Source: a virus
Length of the DNA: 64,000 bases
IMG/VR virus record: IMGVR_UViG_3300021420_000017
Coordinates: 82,651 to 146,650 of that record
Reading direction: 5' to 3' (one strand)
Below the pieces are notes generated by a model that saw only the letters and a list, made by a program, of their open reading frames with translations, was not told the origin of the DNA and did no database searches. This document shows, one piece after another, positions 1-8,838 of this stretch. The translations under genes and the position numbers were made by a program. The first letter of the stretch is position 1, and each line of letters opens with the position of its first letter.

Positions 1-1
1 T

Positions 2-82
2 CCCTACATCGCCGCCGCGCAGCAGGAGATCTTGCGTCAGCAGTCCATCATCCGCGCCCAGATGGCTTCGCAGGGTCGCTGA
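2..82 (+). CDS. 3' end of an upstream gene (partial)
   Basis: An open frame enters from the left edge and ends at TGA 80-82, giving 26 residues rich in Gln, Ala and Ile (YIAAAQQEILRQQSI and onward) that look helical or coiled-coil. The next start follows five bases after the stop, as in a phage operon. The composition resembles the coiled-coil part of the protease/scaffold gene at 16006, but it is too short to name. The rest of the gene lies outside the window. Confidence 0.5.
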   Translation, partial: PYIAAAQQEILRQQSIIRAQMASQGR

Positions 83-87
83 CCGTA

Positions 88-369
88 GTGAACTTCCGGC
101 TGGCAGTCAAAAGGATCGAAGCCGATCTGGACCCGGATCGTGCAACATCTGTGCCATGGCCGACAAATAGGCCAGTGGTGCATCAGCCGTTGCCCAGCAC
201 GGATGGTCTCGACCCGGCTGCTCCCGGTGGGCCCTCTCCCTTCAACTCGGGGGCGGGGCCCTACGGGGAGCCGGTGGCAACAGATCCTCTGCGAGATACC
301 CCTATCGCCCAGGGTATGCCGATTCCTCACAAATTGGGCCCGGACCTTGACCAAACGACACTTCAGTAG
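88..369 (+). CDS. hypothetical protein, 93 aa
   Basis: The frame runs from a GTG at 88 to TAG and fills the gap between the partial upstream gene and the gene at 381. The N-terminus looks helical (NFRLAVKRIEADLD); the remainder is rich in Pro and Gly and likely unstructured, with repeated PxPST and PxG patches. No domain, membrane segment or zinc motif is visible. It is kept because it sits in operon register on the coding strand and has no competing frame. An overlapping frame in another register is considered a shadow. I do not recognise a function. Confidence 0.45.
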   Translation: MNFRLAVKRIEADLDPDRATSVPWPTNRPVVHQPLPSTDGLDPAAPGGPSPFNSGAGPYGEPVATDPLRDTPIAQGMPIPHKLGPDLDQTTLQ

Positions 370-380
370 AGGAAAACGGG

Positions 381-2984
381 ATGACTGACTCATTTGCCAT
401 CAATGCCCTGTGGGATGGGGTCACCCGTGACTTCGACGCTGAGCAGGCTCACGAGCGCTTCGTGCGGGGCAAGGTCGCGGTTGCCAGTCACTGGCCCTTC
501 CTCGCGGTCGCGCAGAGCCCCGAGGAGTTCGATCAGCGGATGGCTCTCGCTCTGCCCGCGATCGAGGCCAAGCTCGACCCGGCGGTGGCGCAGCAGGTCA
601 TCGACTCCCTGGTTGAGGACTGGCAGATCATGCGCGAGGCACACCTAGCAGCGATGCCCAGTATTGAGGTCCAGGGGCGTCACCGCGCGGTCGTGGAGGT
701 CGGGGAGCAGTTCTTCCACGCCGCCTCCCAGAAGTGGCTCACCGTGGTCGCTGGACCCGATGGAGAGCCCATCGCGGTCGAGCCGCATGTTGCCCACCTG
801 GCCTACATCGACCCCAGTGATGCCCAGCGTTACTCGACCTACCCCAATCTCAACCCGCCGGTGAACAACGGCGGCATGCCGGTCGACCCGGATGGCTTCG
901 TGGCCAGTCCAGATCCCGACCAGGCGGGCAAGAGCGATGCGGTCATCCAGCAGCGCCAGCTCACCCCGGGAGCCTGGACCGTCACCCCGGGCAGTGAATA
1001 CCCGCAGCACGTCATGCCCCAGTCCGAGCAGTACGGCTACCAGTCCACTGGCTCTTACAAAGATATTGACAAGAATGGTTGTCCTGACTGTGGGACTAAG
1101 TGGGTAGACGGAAAGCTTCAGCACAAGAAAGATTGCCCCACTCTCAAGGAGTTTGACCCGCATCACGAGTCTTCGCGCCACACAAGCGGAGTCGTCACCA
1201 CTGGCTGGACGCAGGCTTCGCTCGATCAGTTGCTGGCGGGGATGGGTCAGTTCGACAAGCTCGCGGGCGATCGATACCACGTGATTGAGGGACGTGGCGA
1301 GGCCGAGTTCCCTTCCGATCCCGATGGTTATCAGGATGGTCTGCGCGACGCGCATTACCATCACTCGCGTGGTGGTTACGACTTCCGCAATGACCCCGAG
1401 TTCGCCGACCAGTCCGACGGCTATCAGACTGGCTATCACAAGGGCAAAGCAGAAGCTACTGATGGTTACCCTCATCGGGCCGTCCGGCACATAGCAGGCG
1501 AAGGCGTCGTGCCCACGCCAGGCCCAAACCCGAACTACTTCAGTCAGGGCACCAATGGGCTCATGGGCGACATGGGCTACCCGACTGATCCAGGCCCGGA
1601 ACCGCTAACCCACAATCAAGTAGATGACTTCTACGGCGCGGTTCCACCGCTGGTCAGCTCAGGCACGGATGGCTCCCAGAACGGCCCCTATAGTCTGCAG
1701 GACCCGCAGGCGATGGCTCCGACCGCGAGCCGCCGCCCTTTAGCTGAGCGCACGGCAGCCACTGATCGTCGGTGGGATGATTTGGCGACTTACAAGGCCG
1801 ATCCGGATCGACAGGGCCCGTCGCCTAAGCATTATCATGATGGTTTTCTCGATGGCGTACTCGGGCGGGATGGTACTCACCACAAACACCCGAAAGCTGA
1901 AGAGAGCTATCAGCTCGGTCACGGGCACGGGCGATCTGTGCCAAATGATTTGCGCTCTTGGGTTGCTGATGGCGGAGATATCAAGCAGTCTGTTTTAGTG
2001 ACGGCAGCCTTCAATGACAGTCACGTGAGTGATTACGTCAACTGGGCTCAAGGGGAAGGTCATGATCCGGATCATCCCAAGACGCTGAAGCGGTATGAGC
2101 AGCGCCCGGGTATCGGAAAGGCACACACCAACTTCCTGGCAGATCAGCTCTATATCGGTAGCGGTGATCAGGACTGGCGCAAGAGCGCAATGACCGACGG
2201 TCGGATCGTCGGTCATTGCGATCACTGTTCGAAGCCCGTCCGTCTGCACACCGAGAACGGTGAGCACGAGCTGCGTCACCTGCATAGCGGCTCGAACTGG
2301 TGCGCGCCCAAGGCCACCGATTCGCTCTCGGTGGCGAAGGTGTCTTCACAGTTTTTCGATCCCACCGACCCGAGTGTGCGCACTGCGGCCATCGGCGACC
2401 CGCAGGACATGAGCGGCCAAGGTGTGGACCCGATGCCAGGTGGCCAGGGTCTCACCCAAGACTCTTCTGGGACCGCTGATGCCAATGTGCCGGTGCCTGA
2501 TCCGATGAGCAGCACCGGCAGCCTCCAGGCCTGGGCGAATCAGTACATCAAGCGGCAGGGCGACTCCTGGGTCATCACTCAGAAGGGGACCGGCAAGGTT
2601 CTCTCCCACCATGACAGTCAGGAAGAGGCCGAGGCCAGCTTCCGGGCGATGATGGAGTCCAAGCACGGGGTTTCTCTGCGCGCTCAGGCCGACGGAGTCA
2701 GCATCGAGCGTCCTACAGCAGAAAACCCGACTGGGCGAGGCTCGGATGAGTTCCAGGCCACACATTGGGACAACATAGTGCAACAGCGACCAATGCAGGC
2801 GCCTGATGGCAGCGGTGGTCGCAATATCAACTCGCCCGTCTTGCCTGCCGCTCCGATCCGCACGATTGACACGAATCGGCCTGGCGGTCGGAATCCGCAG
2901 CAGGACGAGGTCGGAGAGAACCAGAACGAGGATTCGCGTGAGGCCTCGTTGCGCACCCTGGCGCAGATCATGGAGGCCGACTAA
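381..2984 (+). CDS. large zinc-ribbon virion-associated protein, 867 aa
   Basis: A long structural-module protein of unknown role. ATG 381 follows a GAGG Shine-Dalgarno. The N-terminal 120 residues are predicted helical. Around residues 230-255 lies a CPDC-x14-C ribbon (NGCPDCGTKWVDG), and near 610-645 a second C/H-rich site (HCDHCSKPV with later H and C). Two His/Gly/Tyr segments, about 310-360 and 495-530, share a YxxGxxxG spacing that recurs in the next gene and recalls ribosome modulation factor. A segment near 735-770 (WVITQKGTGKVLSHHDS, then AMMESKHG) looks like the short K-G-T-G-K module found in several actinophage virion proteins (from memory). It directly abuts the 2985 gene. Association with head or portal is inferred from position only. 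Confidence 0.8.
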   Translation: MTDSFAINALWDGVTRDFDAEQAHERFVRGKVAVASHWPFLAVAQSPEEFDQRMALALPAIEAKLDPAVAQQVIDSLVEDWQIMREAHLAAMPSIEVQGRHRAVVEVGEQFFHAASQKWLTVVAGPDGEPIAVEPHVAHLAYIDPSDAQRYSTYPNLNPPVNNGGMPVDPDGFVASPDPDQAGKSDAVIQQRQLTPGAWTVTPGSEYPQHVMPQSEQYGYQSTGSYKDIDKNGCPDCGTKWVDGKLQHKKDCPTLKEFDPHHESSRHTSGVVTTGWTQASLDQLLAGMGQFDKLAGDRYHVIEGRGEAEFPSDPDGYQDGLRDAHYHHSRGGYDFRNDPEFADQSDGYQTGYHKGKAEATDGYPHRAVRHIAGEGVVPTPGPNPNYFSQGTNGLMGDMGYPTDPGPEPLTHNQVDDFYGAVPPLVSSGTDGSQNGPYSLQDPQAMAPTASRRPLAERTAATDRRWDDLATYKADPDRQGPSPKHYHDGFLDGVLGRDGTHHKHPKAEESYQLGHGHGRSVPNDLRSWVADGGDIKQSVLVTAAFNDSHVSDYVNWAQGEGHDPDHPKTLKRYEQRPGIGKAHTNFLADQLYIGSGDQDWRKSAMTDGRIVGHCDHCSKPVRLHTENGEHELRHLHSGSNWCAPKATDSLSVAKVSSQFFDPTDPSVRTAAIGDPQDMSGQGVDPMPGGQGLTQDSSGTADANVPVPDPMSSTGSLQAWANQYIKRQGDSWVITQKGTGKVLSHHDSQEEAEASFRAMMESKHGVSLRAQADGVSIERPTAENPTGRGSDEFQATHWDNIVQQRPMQAPDGSGGRNINSPVLPAAPIRTIDTNRPGGRNPQQDEVGENQNEDSREASLRTLAQIMEAD

Positions 2985-4145
2985 ATGAGTAGCGCAGTTC
3001 AGATCTTCTGCGGCAACTGCGGAGCGCAGGGGGCGGTCAACAAGGTCACTGCGAGCTTGCAGTGTGTGTGTGGCTCGACCGACCTGGGTCTCGTCGGGGT
3101 CGATACCCCCAAGGTGGTGACCGCCAGCGACTATGGCCACGAGGAAGAAGACTTCGATCTGGGCTTCGAGCACGGGGCGAACGGTCATCCCAAGTCCGGC
3201 GCGAGTGAGGCCTATCATTTCGGTCACGATCGCGGTGTCAGCTACGCCCACTCCACGGGCCGCTTCCGCACCGACCACGAGAACTATGGCAAGGAAGCCG
3301 CTCAACACGTCGCCTACCCGCAAGGGCCGGGTACGGGCTGGGGTAAGCCGCAGGATCTGACTCGGGGCTGGAGCGAGTACCAGGGCCCCCTTCCCGGGGG
3401 CAACCCGCAGTCCTCGGCGCCGGTCAGTGATAACGCCGTCTGCCCGGCCTGTCATGGGGCGGGCTGGGATCCGATGGACTCCACCGTCACCTGCCGGGAG
3501 TGCAATGGCACGGGTCAGGTCAACGCGCCCACCTCCAAGCCGCCGGTGGAAAGCTATGACGCCACCACTTCAGGGCCGCCGGTGGGCGGTGCTCGTTGGG
3601 CTAGCACTCGCACGGCGGGGCGCACTTCCACCGACGTTCTGGGCAGTCCGGAGCAGCACATCCGTGCCACCACCCCGGGCTACAGCGAGCGGGGCGGCTA
3701 CCGGCCTGAGGGAGAGGTCGATCCGAACAACGCAGCGACCTTCTACCCCAAGGCCGACACGTATTCGCCGTTGATCCAGAGCCGGGAGCAGCCAGCCTAC
3801 GAGCATGGCAACAAGCCCTACCAGATGGACTCTTCCTCCTGCCCGAACTGCGACCACAGCCCGACCGAGCTGCGCAAGGACAAGAACGAGGACGCCTGGG
3901 CCGTCTGCCCGCACTGCGGGCCGCTGGCCAACATCGACAAGCACCCCGAGATCAATCCCTACGCATGGCCCCATGGCTTCACCCCGGACCGCTCGATGAA
4001 GACCTCGGCCCTGCTCGGGCGCAACAAGCGCACCGGCAAGCTGTTGCGCATCGTGGCCACCGTGGCGAGTACGAACCCGGGCCTGCATCCGGGAGAAGTC
4101 GTCCGCCTGGCGCGCATGAGCGTTGCCTCGTTCGCGGAGAAGTAG
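2985..4145 (+). CDS. zinc-ribbon protein with DnaJ-like CxxCxGxG motif, 386 aa
   Basis: ATG immediately follows the stop of the previous gene, with a GGAGG signal inside that gene's end. Three metal-site candidates are visible: an N-terminal FCGNCG...CVCG ribbon in the first 30 residues, CPACHGAG...CRECNGTG around residues 155-180 (the DnaJ-type zinc-finger pattern), and CPNCDH...CPHCG around 285-315. Residues 50-85 hold a FxxGFxxG...YHFGHxxG segment like those in the 381 gene, suggesting both descend from one modular family. The C-terminus is basic and helical. Probably a minor virion or assembly protein. A chaperone role suggested by the DnaJ-like ribbon would be speculation because no J-domain HPD motif is present. 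Confidence 0.8.
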   Translation: MSSAVQIFCGNCGAQGAVNKVTASLQCVCGSTDLGLVGVDTPKVVTASDYGHEEEDFDLGFEHGANGHPKSGASEAYHFGHDRGVSYAHSTGRFRTDHENYGKEAAQHVAYPQGPGTGWGKPQDLTRGWSEYQGPLPGGNPQSSAPVSDNAVCPACHGAGWDPMDSTVTCRECNGTGQVNAPTSKPPVESYDATTSGPPVGGARWASTRTAGRTSTDVLGSPEQHIRATTPGYSERGGYRPEGEVDPNNAATFYPKADTYSPLIQSREQPAYEHGNKPYQMDSSSCPNCDHSPTELRKDKNEDAWAVCPHCGPLANIDKHPEINPYAWPHGFTPDRSMKTSALLGRNKRTGKLLRIVATVASTNPGLHPGEVVRLARMSVASFAEK

Positions 4146-4158
4146 GACCGACCCGGAG

Positions 4159-4626
4159 ATGATCTCTCTCTACGAAGGGGACGCCGTCAGCTATGTCGGC
4201 GCGGCAATGCCGCCTGCGCACGGCAAATTGCTTTTTTTCGCCTCCGAGCAGGCCGCGCATGTGAAGTGGTCTGATGGACCCTTCGAGGGCAAGATCGCGA
4301 TCGTTGATATCTGGGACCTGATGCCGGTCGAGTCCGCCCAGGTCCTGGCCAGCCTCGACCCGAACAGCCCCAACGCGCTGCGCCGAGTGATGGCTTCCCA
4401 GGGCGAAAGCGGGGCGGTGAACTTCCTAGTTAGCGCGAATCAGGTGGAGGGCTGGACCGGGATCGCTCGTGAAACGCTGAACTTTGTGCAGGCCAAACTG
4501 CGCAGTGATGCCTCTATGGATATGGCTTACGAACAACTTTCGGCCGCCGAGATTGATTCACTGATCGCTTTCTCTAGCCGTGTTTTGCTTAAAGATGCCT
4601 TCGGCGAACTGAACGAGGCGGACTAA
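4159..4626 (+). CDS. hypothetical protein, 155 aa
   Basis: I chose ATG 4159 (MISLYEGDAVSYVG) because it lies just after the previous stop and follows a CCGGAG signal; the frame is open upstream only to a TTG inside the preceding gene. The first 65 residues look like a small beta-barrel: YEGDAVSYVG, then VKWSDGPFEGKIAIVDIWDL, reminiscent of KOW/Tudor-like folds. The rest is helical. No cysteines or membrane segment are present. It sits two bases before the next gene. Function unknown; operon position suggests a virion or head-assembly component. Confidence 0.7.
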   Translation: MISLYEGDAVSYVGAAMPPAHGKLLFFASEQAAHVKWSDGPFEGKIAIVDIWDLMPVESAQVLASLDPNSPNALRRVMASQGESGAVNFLVSANQVEGWTGIARETLNFVQAKLRSDASMDMAYEQLSAAEIDSLIAFSSRVLLKDAFGELNEAD

Positions 4627-4628
4627 TC

Positions 4629-5315
4629 ATGTCTGTTAGCAACGGATGGGAATCAAGCATGGAGCACGGCATCCGTTACGTTCACCACCAGGGCTACTCC
4701 GGTGCAACCGCTCAAGTCTTAGTGGAACCCCCCAAACTCACGGTGCTGGCGCACGTCTCCGGAAACAGCATCGACTGTCTGCATTGTCCGTTTTGTGGCA
4801 GTGGTGCTATAGTAGCGAGAAGTGACGGAACGATTGAATGTTCCTTTTGCACCTCTTGCTTTACTGTTCAGGTCCAGCCGCAGTTCCCGGCTTTCCCGAT
4901 GACGACCCAGGGCCAGCCCTACCCGTGGCCGGGCCAGCCTGATCCCGCCTCCGTGGTGGCTCCTGGGAGTGCTCCGATGGCTCCTGGTGACCCGCTCGGC
5001 GGAGGTATCGGGGGAGCCCCGGAAGACATCAACGCGGTTGATCCCAACGACCCGGATGCTGATGGGGCGGATGAGAGCGGGGACGATAGCGACGCTCCTC
5101 CCTGGCTCAAGGGCAAGAGTGGCGATTCCGATGCCGGAGACGATAAGAAGGCCCAGGTGGGGGGCAAGAGCGCTCCTCCATTCGTCAAGAAGAAGTCCTA
5201 TCTCACCGTCACCGGCGCGCAGTTGTCCGAGCAGGACTACATCCGCCACCTGGCCATCGCTCACGCCCAGGACAAGAGACGAGTTGCCAGCCTGGTGAAG
5301 GCGAGCCGCACGTGA
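4629..5315 (+). CDS. zinc-ribbon protein with acidic linker, 228 aa
   Basis: Residues 50-80 contain CLHCPFCGSG...CSFCTSCF, a clear four-cysteine ribbon. After it comes a Pro/Gln/Gly-rich linker, then an extremely acidic stretch (NDPDADGADESGDDSDAP), then a basic C-terminal helix with a YxRHLAIAHAQDKRR pattern. The layout of ribbon, disordered acidic linker and basic tail resembles a protein docking on the portal or capsid, but that is inference. It starts two bases after the previous stop and overlaps the next gene by four bases (GTGA), so translation is probably coupled. Confidence 0.75.
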   Translation: MSVSNGWESSMEHGIRYVHHQGYSGATAQVLVEPPKLTVLAHVSGNSIDCLHCPFCGSGAIVARSDGTIECSFCTSCFTVQVQPQFPAFPMTTQGQPYPWPGQPDPASVVAPGSAPMAPGDPLGGGIGGAPEDINAVDPNDPDADGADESGDDSDAPPWLKGKSGDSDAGDDKKAQVGGKSAPPFVKKKSYLTVTGAQLSEQDYIRHLAIAHAQDKRRVASLVKASRT

Positions 5316-5632
5316 GCGGCAGCATCACCATCAACGCAGCATTGGCGCAGGCGGGCGTCCCGGACGAGACATTTGCGATAGCCATCGGCCATCCCTGCAT
5401 GGGGGCGAAGTTCCACAGCCCTCGACCGTTGGTTACTCGGCGATTCTTTGATGTGGATTACGTATTCGTCAATGAGGTGTGGCTCTGTCCCACTTGTTAC
5501 GAAAACCTCAAAGTCCTCCTTCACTTAGCGGGCAAAGTCGAAGCATTGGAGTGGACCATTCTCCGCGAGTTCGGCAATCAGCTACGCGCACTGGGCATGA
5601 CCATCGCGCAGAACCGCAGGCAGGAAGACTGA
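5312..5632 (+). CDS. small zinc-binding protein, 106 aa
   Basis: The GTG start overlaps the preceding TGA in a GTGA arrangement, and its own TGA overlaps the portal ATG, so three genes are translationally coupled. A possible Cys/His metal site is formed by HPCMGAKFH near residues 27-35 and WLCPTCYENL near 57-66. The C-terminal 45 residues are helical. No catalytic motif is evident. Function unknown; the immediate neighbour is the portal gene. Confidence 0.7.
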   Translation: MSGSITINAALAQAGVPDETFAIAIGHPCMGAKFHSPRPLVTRRFFDVDYVFVNEVWLCPTCYENLKVLLHLAGKVEALEWTILREFGNQLRALGMTIAQNRRQED

Positions 5633-8373
5633 TGGCGGACTTTGCAATCAACGACCGGCGAGGTAAGGGCACCGGTCGGAGCAATGACGACCTGTCGCAC
5701 TCGCGCCTGACCCGCAATGGAATGAATGTGCGCCGGGCCGTGGATGAGCAGGCGGCCAAGTCGAACATGTTCGGCGCTCCTCGGATGAACCGCGACAAAG
5801 AGACCCTCGATCACCTGAGCCGGGCCAAGATGTCGATGAGCCGCCGCGCCAGTCAGGGCACCGGGGTGAACAACGCGCCCAGTATGCAGATGGCTTCGGG
5901 TCGCCCACGCGACCCGATGTGGTACTGGAAGCAAAACAACATTCCGTTCAACTTCACTGAACCAGCCGAGATGCAACGGATTAGGGAGTTTTGCAATACT
6001 CCCGACGCGCCGGTGACAATGGCCGATGGCACCACCAAGCCGCTCGGGCAGATCGTAGCCGGGGACAAGGTCAAGGGCTGGGACTACCTCGTGCACGCCA
6101 CCAACCCGTGGGCCGGTGGCGGCTGGAGTTACGGCGGCAACGGGGGCAAGGTTCGTGAGTACGTCAGTGCCACTGTGCTAGCCACCAGCACCCGCACGGC
6201 TCCGTCGGTGGTCCGGCTGACGATGGCCTCCGGAGCGCAGATCACCTGCACTCCGGATCACCTGTGGGCCAATCCTTACTACGGCCAGCAGGTGCAGTAC
6301 AACGGCCCCTTCCCTCCCAACATGGCCAGCTCGACTGCGCTGATGAGCACCGAGTACGCCCCGGCTCAGGTGGGGACCGAACTGCTTAATGTCGGGGCCG
6401 CCACGATGGACAAGGTCATCTCGATCGAGGATCTGGGCCCTGGCACAGTGGTCTCGATGCAGACCACCACGGGCAACTACATCGTCTGGGGAATGGCTTC
6501 TAAAAACTGCCGTCTGCTCTATGTTACTCACCCCATCATTGCGGCATGCGTAGACATCTTCGCTAAGTTTCCGCTGCAAGGATTACACTTTGAATCGAAA
6601 GACGATCAGCTTACTGATTTCTATAGCGAACTATTCTTTGATCAGTTGCACTATGAAGACCACCTACTTGATATAGGTACTGAATACTGGAACTGCGGCG
6701 AGACGTTCTCTTTAGGGGCATGGAACGACACACTGGGTATCTGGGAGGGCGATCAGCTCATCAATCCGGATGACGTTGAGATTGAAAACGCGCTCTTCCT
6801 CAACGAGCCCCGCTTCCTTATGCGCCTGCCAGCGAGCCTGCGCAAGATCCTTACTACTCGAACTCCGCGTTATGCCTATGAGCAGATCGTGCGTAGCTTC
6901 CCCGAGCTGCTGCAGTATGTCGGCCAGGACGACCTCATGCCGGTCTCCAGCGTCATCCTCAAGCAGTTGCGGTTCAAGGCCGACCGGTTCAGCAACCGGG
7001 GCATCCCGATCCTCATGCGTGGCTTCCGGGCCATCATGCAGGAGGAAATGCTCAACAGCGCGCTGGACTCCATCGCCGACCGTCTCTATACCCCGCTCAT
7101 CCTGACCAAGTTGGGAGCCACGGCGGCTGACCTGGGCACCACGGTTCCCTGGATCCCGGACCAGGACGAGATGGAAGAGTTCAACGTCGCGTTGGATGCC
7201 GCTCTGGCGGCCGACTTCCGGGCCCTGACCTACCACTGGGCTATCGACATGCAGCCCGTCTTTGGCCGAGAGAATGTGCCTGATCTTTCCAACGACTTCG
7301 ATCGGCTCACCGAGCGGCTTCTGATGGTATTCGGACTAAGTCAGACAATGCTCACAGGAGCCTCAGCAGGGGAAACTTACGCCGCTGATGCCCTAAACAG
7401 GGATGTAGTAACACAACTCCTCAGTCATTATCAGCGCAGCCTTGGTCAGTTCTATACAGATCGAGCACTCATCGTCGCTGAGGCGCAGGAGCATTATGAC
7501 TACGAAGTGCGCGGGGGCAAGCGTTATCTGATTACCGAAGAGATCTATGAGATCGATGAGGAAAGCGGAGAGGAACGCATTGTCGAACAGCCGAAGCTCC
7601 TGGTCCCCGAACTCAAGTTCAAAATCCTCAACCTCACTGATGAGGATGCGGAACGGCAATTCATGGAATCACTGGCCGAGGCGGGTGTGCCCGTCCCCTA
7701 CCGTGCGCGTATCTCCACGACCGGCCTGGATTTCAACGAGATGGTCGAACAGCGGTCGAGGGAACAGGTCGCTCTAGCCGTCGCAGAGCAGGAGACGCGC
7801 AAGAAGACCTTCCTTGCACTGCGGGCCGCCGGGTTGCCCGTGCCCAGCGATCTGATGGATGACTTCAGCCCCAAGGCGATCCCCGCCGACGGTACCAATC
7901 CGCCACTGGGGTCCATGGGAGATGAGGTTATCCCGGGGCTCGGTCAGCAGCCACTTGGTCTTCCGGCTCTGTCGCCCACGCCGGACGATCTGGCTCAGGC
8001 TGATCCGAATGCTGATCCCAATGCGGTGCCCAGCGACCAGGACGCGAACATGGATGGCATTCCGGACTCCGAGCAGAATCCCGACCTGCAGCAACCCGGA
8101 GATGACGTGCCGCCTGAGTCGAATGAGGAGAAGGCCGACATGCCCAAGTCGGCCCAGCTCCAGAAGACCGCAGCGCTGCCTAAGTTCGGTATCAAGCAGA
8201 TCACGAAGGACTATTACGTCCCGATCGACAACTCGGAGGAAGAGTCAACCAGGGACCACCGGCCGGACGGGATGTTCGGGACACCGAAGCATGTGGGCCT
8301 GAGACGCCACCTCGCGCCCCTCATCCCGGACGACATCAAGTTGAGTCATCTAGCCCCGGACGGGGATGAGTAA
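5632..8373 (+). CDS. portal protein precursor containing a mini-intein
   Basis: Encodes 913 residues; removing the 172-residue intein leaves a 741-residue portal. The portal forms the dodecameric ring at the special capsid vertex through which DNA is packaged and to which the tail attaches. After the intein the extein reads RLLYVTHPIIAACVDIF, typical of the start of actinophage portals, followed by GLHFESKDDQLTDFYSELFFDQLHYE and a long helical stem and clip. The last 170 residues are acidic and Pro-rich, ending in a basic patch. I chose ATG 5632, which overlaps the previous stop (TGATG). The order of portal, then protease/scaffold, then MCP supports the call. The intein site lies at the junction F|C before RLLYV. 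Confidence 0.85.
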   Translation: MADFAINDRRGKGTGRSNDDLSHSRLTRNGMNVRRAVDEQAAKSNMFGAPRMNRDKETLDHLSRAKMSMSRRASQGTGVNNAPSMQMASGRPRDPMWYWKQNNIPFNFTEPAEMQRIREFCNTPDAPVTMADGTTKPLGQIVAGDKVKGWDYLVHATNPWAGGGWSYGGNGGKVREYVSATVLATSTRTAPSVVRLTMASGAQITCTPDHLWANPYYGQQVQYNGPFPPNMASSTALMSTEYAPAQVGTELLNVGAATMDKVISIEDLGPGTVVSMQTTTGNYIVWGMASKNCRLLYVTHPIIAACVDIFAKFPLQGLHFESKDDQLTDFYSELFFDQLHYEDHLLDIGTEYWNCGETFSLGAWNDTLGIWEGDQLINPDDVEIENALFLNEPRFLMRLPASLRKILTTRTPRYAYEQIVRSFPELLQYVGQDDLMPVSSVILKQLRFKADRFSNRGIPILMRGFRAIMQEEMLNSALDSIADRLYTPLILTKLGATAADLGTTVPWIPDQDEMEEFNVALDAALAADFRALTYHWAIDMQPVFGRENVPDLSNDFDRLTERLLMVFGLSQTMLTGASAGETYAADALNRDVVTQLLSHYQRSLGQFYTDRALIVAEAQEHYDYEVRGGKRYLITEEIYEIDEESGEERIVEQPKLLVPELKFKILNLTDEDAERQFMESLAEAGVPVPYRARISTTGLDFNEMVEQRSREQVALAVAEQETRKKTFLALRAAGLPVPSDLMDDFSPKAIPADGTNPPLGSMGDEVIPGLGQQPLGLPALSPTPDDLAQADPNADPNAVPSDQDANMDGIPDSEQNPDLQQPGDDVPPESNEEKADMPKSAQLQKTAALPKFGIKQITKDYYVPIDNSEEESTRDHRPDGMFGTPKHVGLRRHLAPLIPDDIKLSHLAPDGDE
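5992..6507 (+). other. mini-intein in the portal (172 aa, no endonuclease)
   Basis: Starts at Cys (TGC 5992) and ends at Asn (AAC 6505-6507) before Cys+1. Block A is visible as CNTPDAPVTMADGTTKPLGQ followed by AGDKV. The N-terminal TxxH block reads TCTPDHLWANPYY. The C-terminal strand is TGNYIVWGMASKN. No LAGLIDADG or HNH motif fits in about 170 residues, so it is an endonuclease-less mini-intein. The residue before the terminal Asn is Lys where most inteins have His, which normally assists Asn cyclisation. Splicing is inferred because the flanking exteins join into continuous portal sequence. Confidence 0.88.
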
Positions 8374-8391
8374 TCGGACCGTTTAAAGTGA

Positions 8392-8428
8392 CTGTCTGAT
8401 TTGATCTTGGAACGGATACAAGTAGTGA
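8392..8428 (+). promoter_or_regulatory. weak copy of bipartite late element
   Basis: CTGTCT at 8392-8397 and AAGTAGTGA at 8420-8428, with spacing two or three bases longer than in other copies. It lies in the gap after the portal and before the membrane-protein genes. It resembles the phage-wide CTGYCT-N20-GAAGTAGTGA element and may be a weak promoter. Confidence 0.4.
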
Positions 8429-8464
8429 CAGATCAATAACTGCGCGCAGAAGGTCGAGCCTCCG

Positions 8465-8518
8465 ATGACGTGGTTGCCCGTAACCTTCATCCATAACGAC
8501 GGGATGGCTCGTGCGTGA
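8465..8518 (+). CDS. possible 17-aa leader peptide
   Basis: ATG 8465 opens a 17-codon frame (MTWLPVTFIHNDGMARA) whose TGA overlaps the GTG start at 8515 in a GTGA junction. A GAAGG sequence sits about ten bases upstream. The arrangement fits a coupled leader for the downstream membrane protein, but such a short frame could be chance. Confidence 0.2.
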   Translation: MTWLPVTFIHNDGMARA

Positions 8519-8838
8519 GCAGCAGCAATGTACTCAGCATAATTGAGGTGCTCTCCGCGATGTCTGTTCCTCTAGGAACTGGAGCGGTTGCTTATGTCCG
8601 ATGGCGTAAGAACGCGGAAGAGGCACGGCATCAGCGGGAGCAAGCTGCTACGACAGCAGCTAATCGGGCTGCAGCAGATGCAAGAACAGAAGAAAAAGCC
8701 ATGCGCGATCAGTTGCTGAAGGCGAAAGATGACGAGATCGCTCGAATCAATCTGATGCTGCAGCAGGAGCAGGCAGAGAACTCGCGGCTACAGGGGATGT
8801 TCCTAAATAGACCGCCCAATGGAGAAGGTGGGTCATGA
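8515..8838 (+). CDS. small membrane-anchored coiled-coil protein, 107 aa
   Basis: Starts at GTG 8515. A moderately hydrophobic N-terminal segment (VLSIIEVLSAMSVPLGTGAVAYV) is followed by RWRK and then about 65 residues of charged heptad-like helix ending in LNRPPNGEGGS. Topology would put the coiled coil in the cytoplasm by the positive-inside rule. It overlaps the next gene by four bases (ATGA) and is first of a three-gene membrane cluster. Spanin or holin accessory are possible, but no lipobox or signal cleavage site is visible, so the function is unassigned. Confidence 0.65.
   Translation: MSSSNVLSIIEVLSAMSVPLGTGAVAYVRWRKNAEEARHQREQAATTAANRAAADARTEEKAMRDQLLKAKDDEIARINLMLQQEQAENSRLQGMFLNRPPNGEGGS

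Noticed and set aside
2346-3455. 369-codon minus-strand frame spanning two + strand genes
   Set aside because: Low-complexity Arg/Val/Gly composition, no ribosome site, and both underlying + strand genes have clear zinc motifs.
8374-8514. tRNA gene in the gap after the portal
   Set aside because: No T-loop GTTCGA-type sequence or cloverleaf arms could be found.
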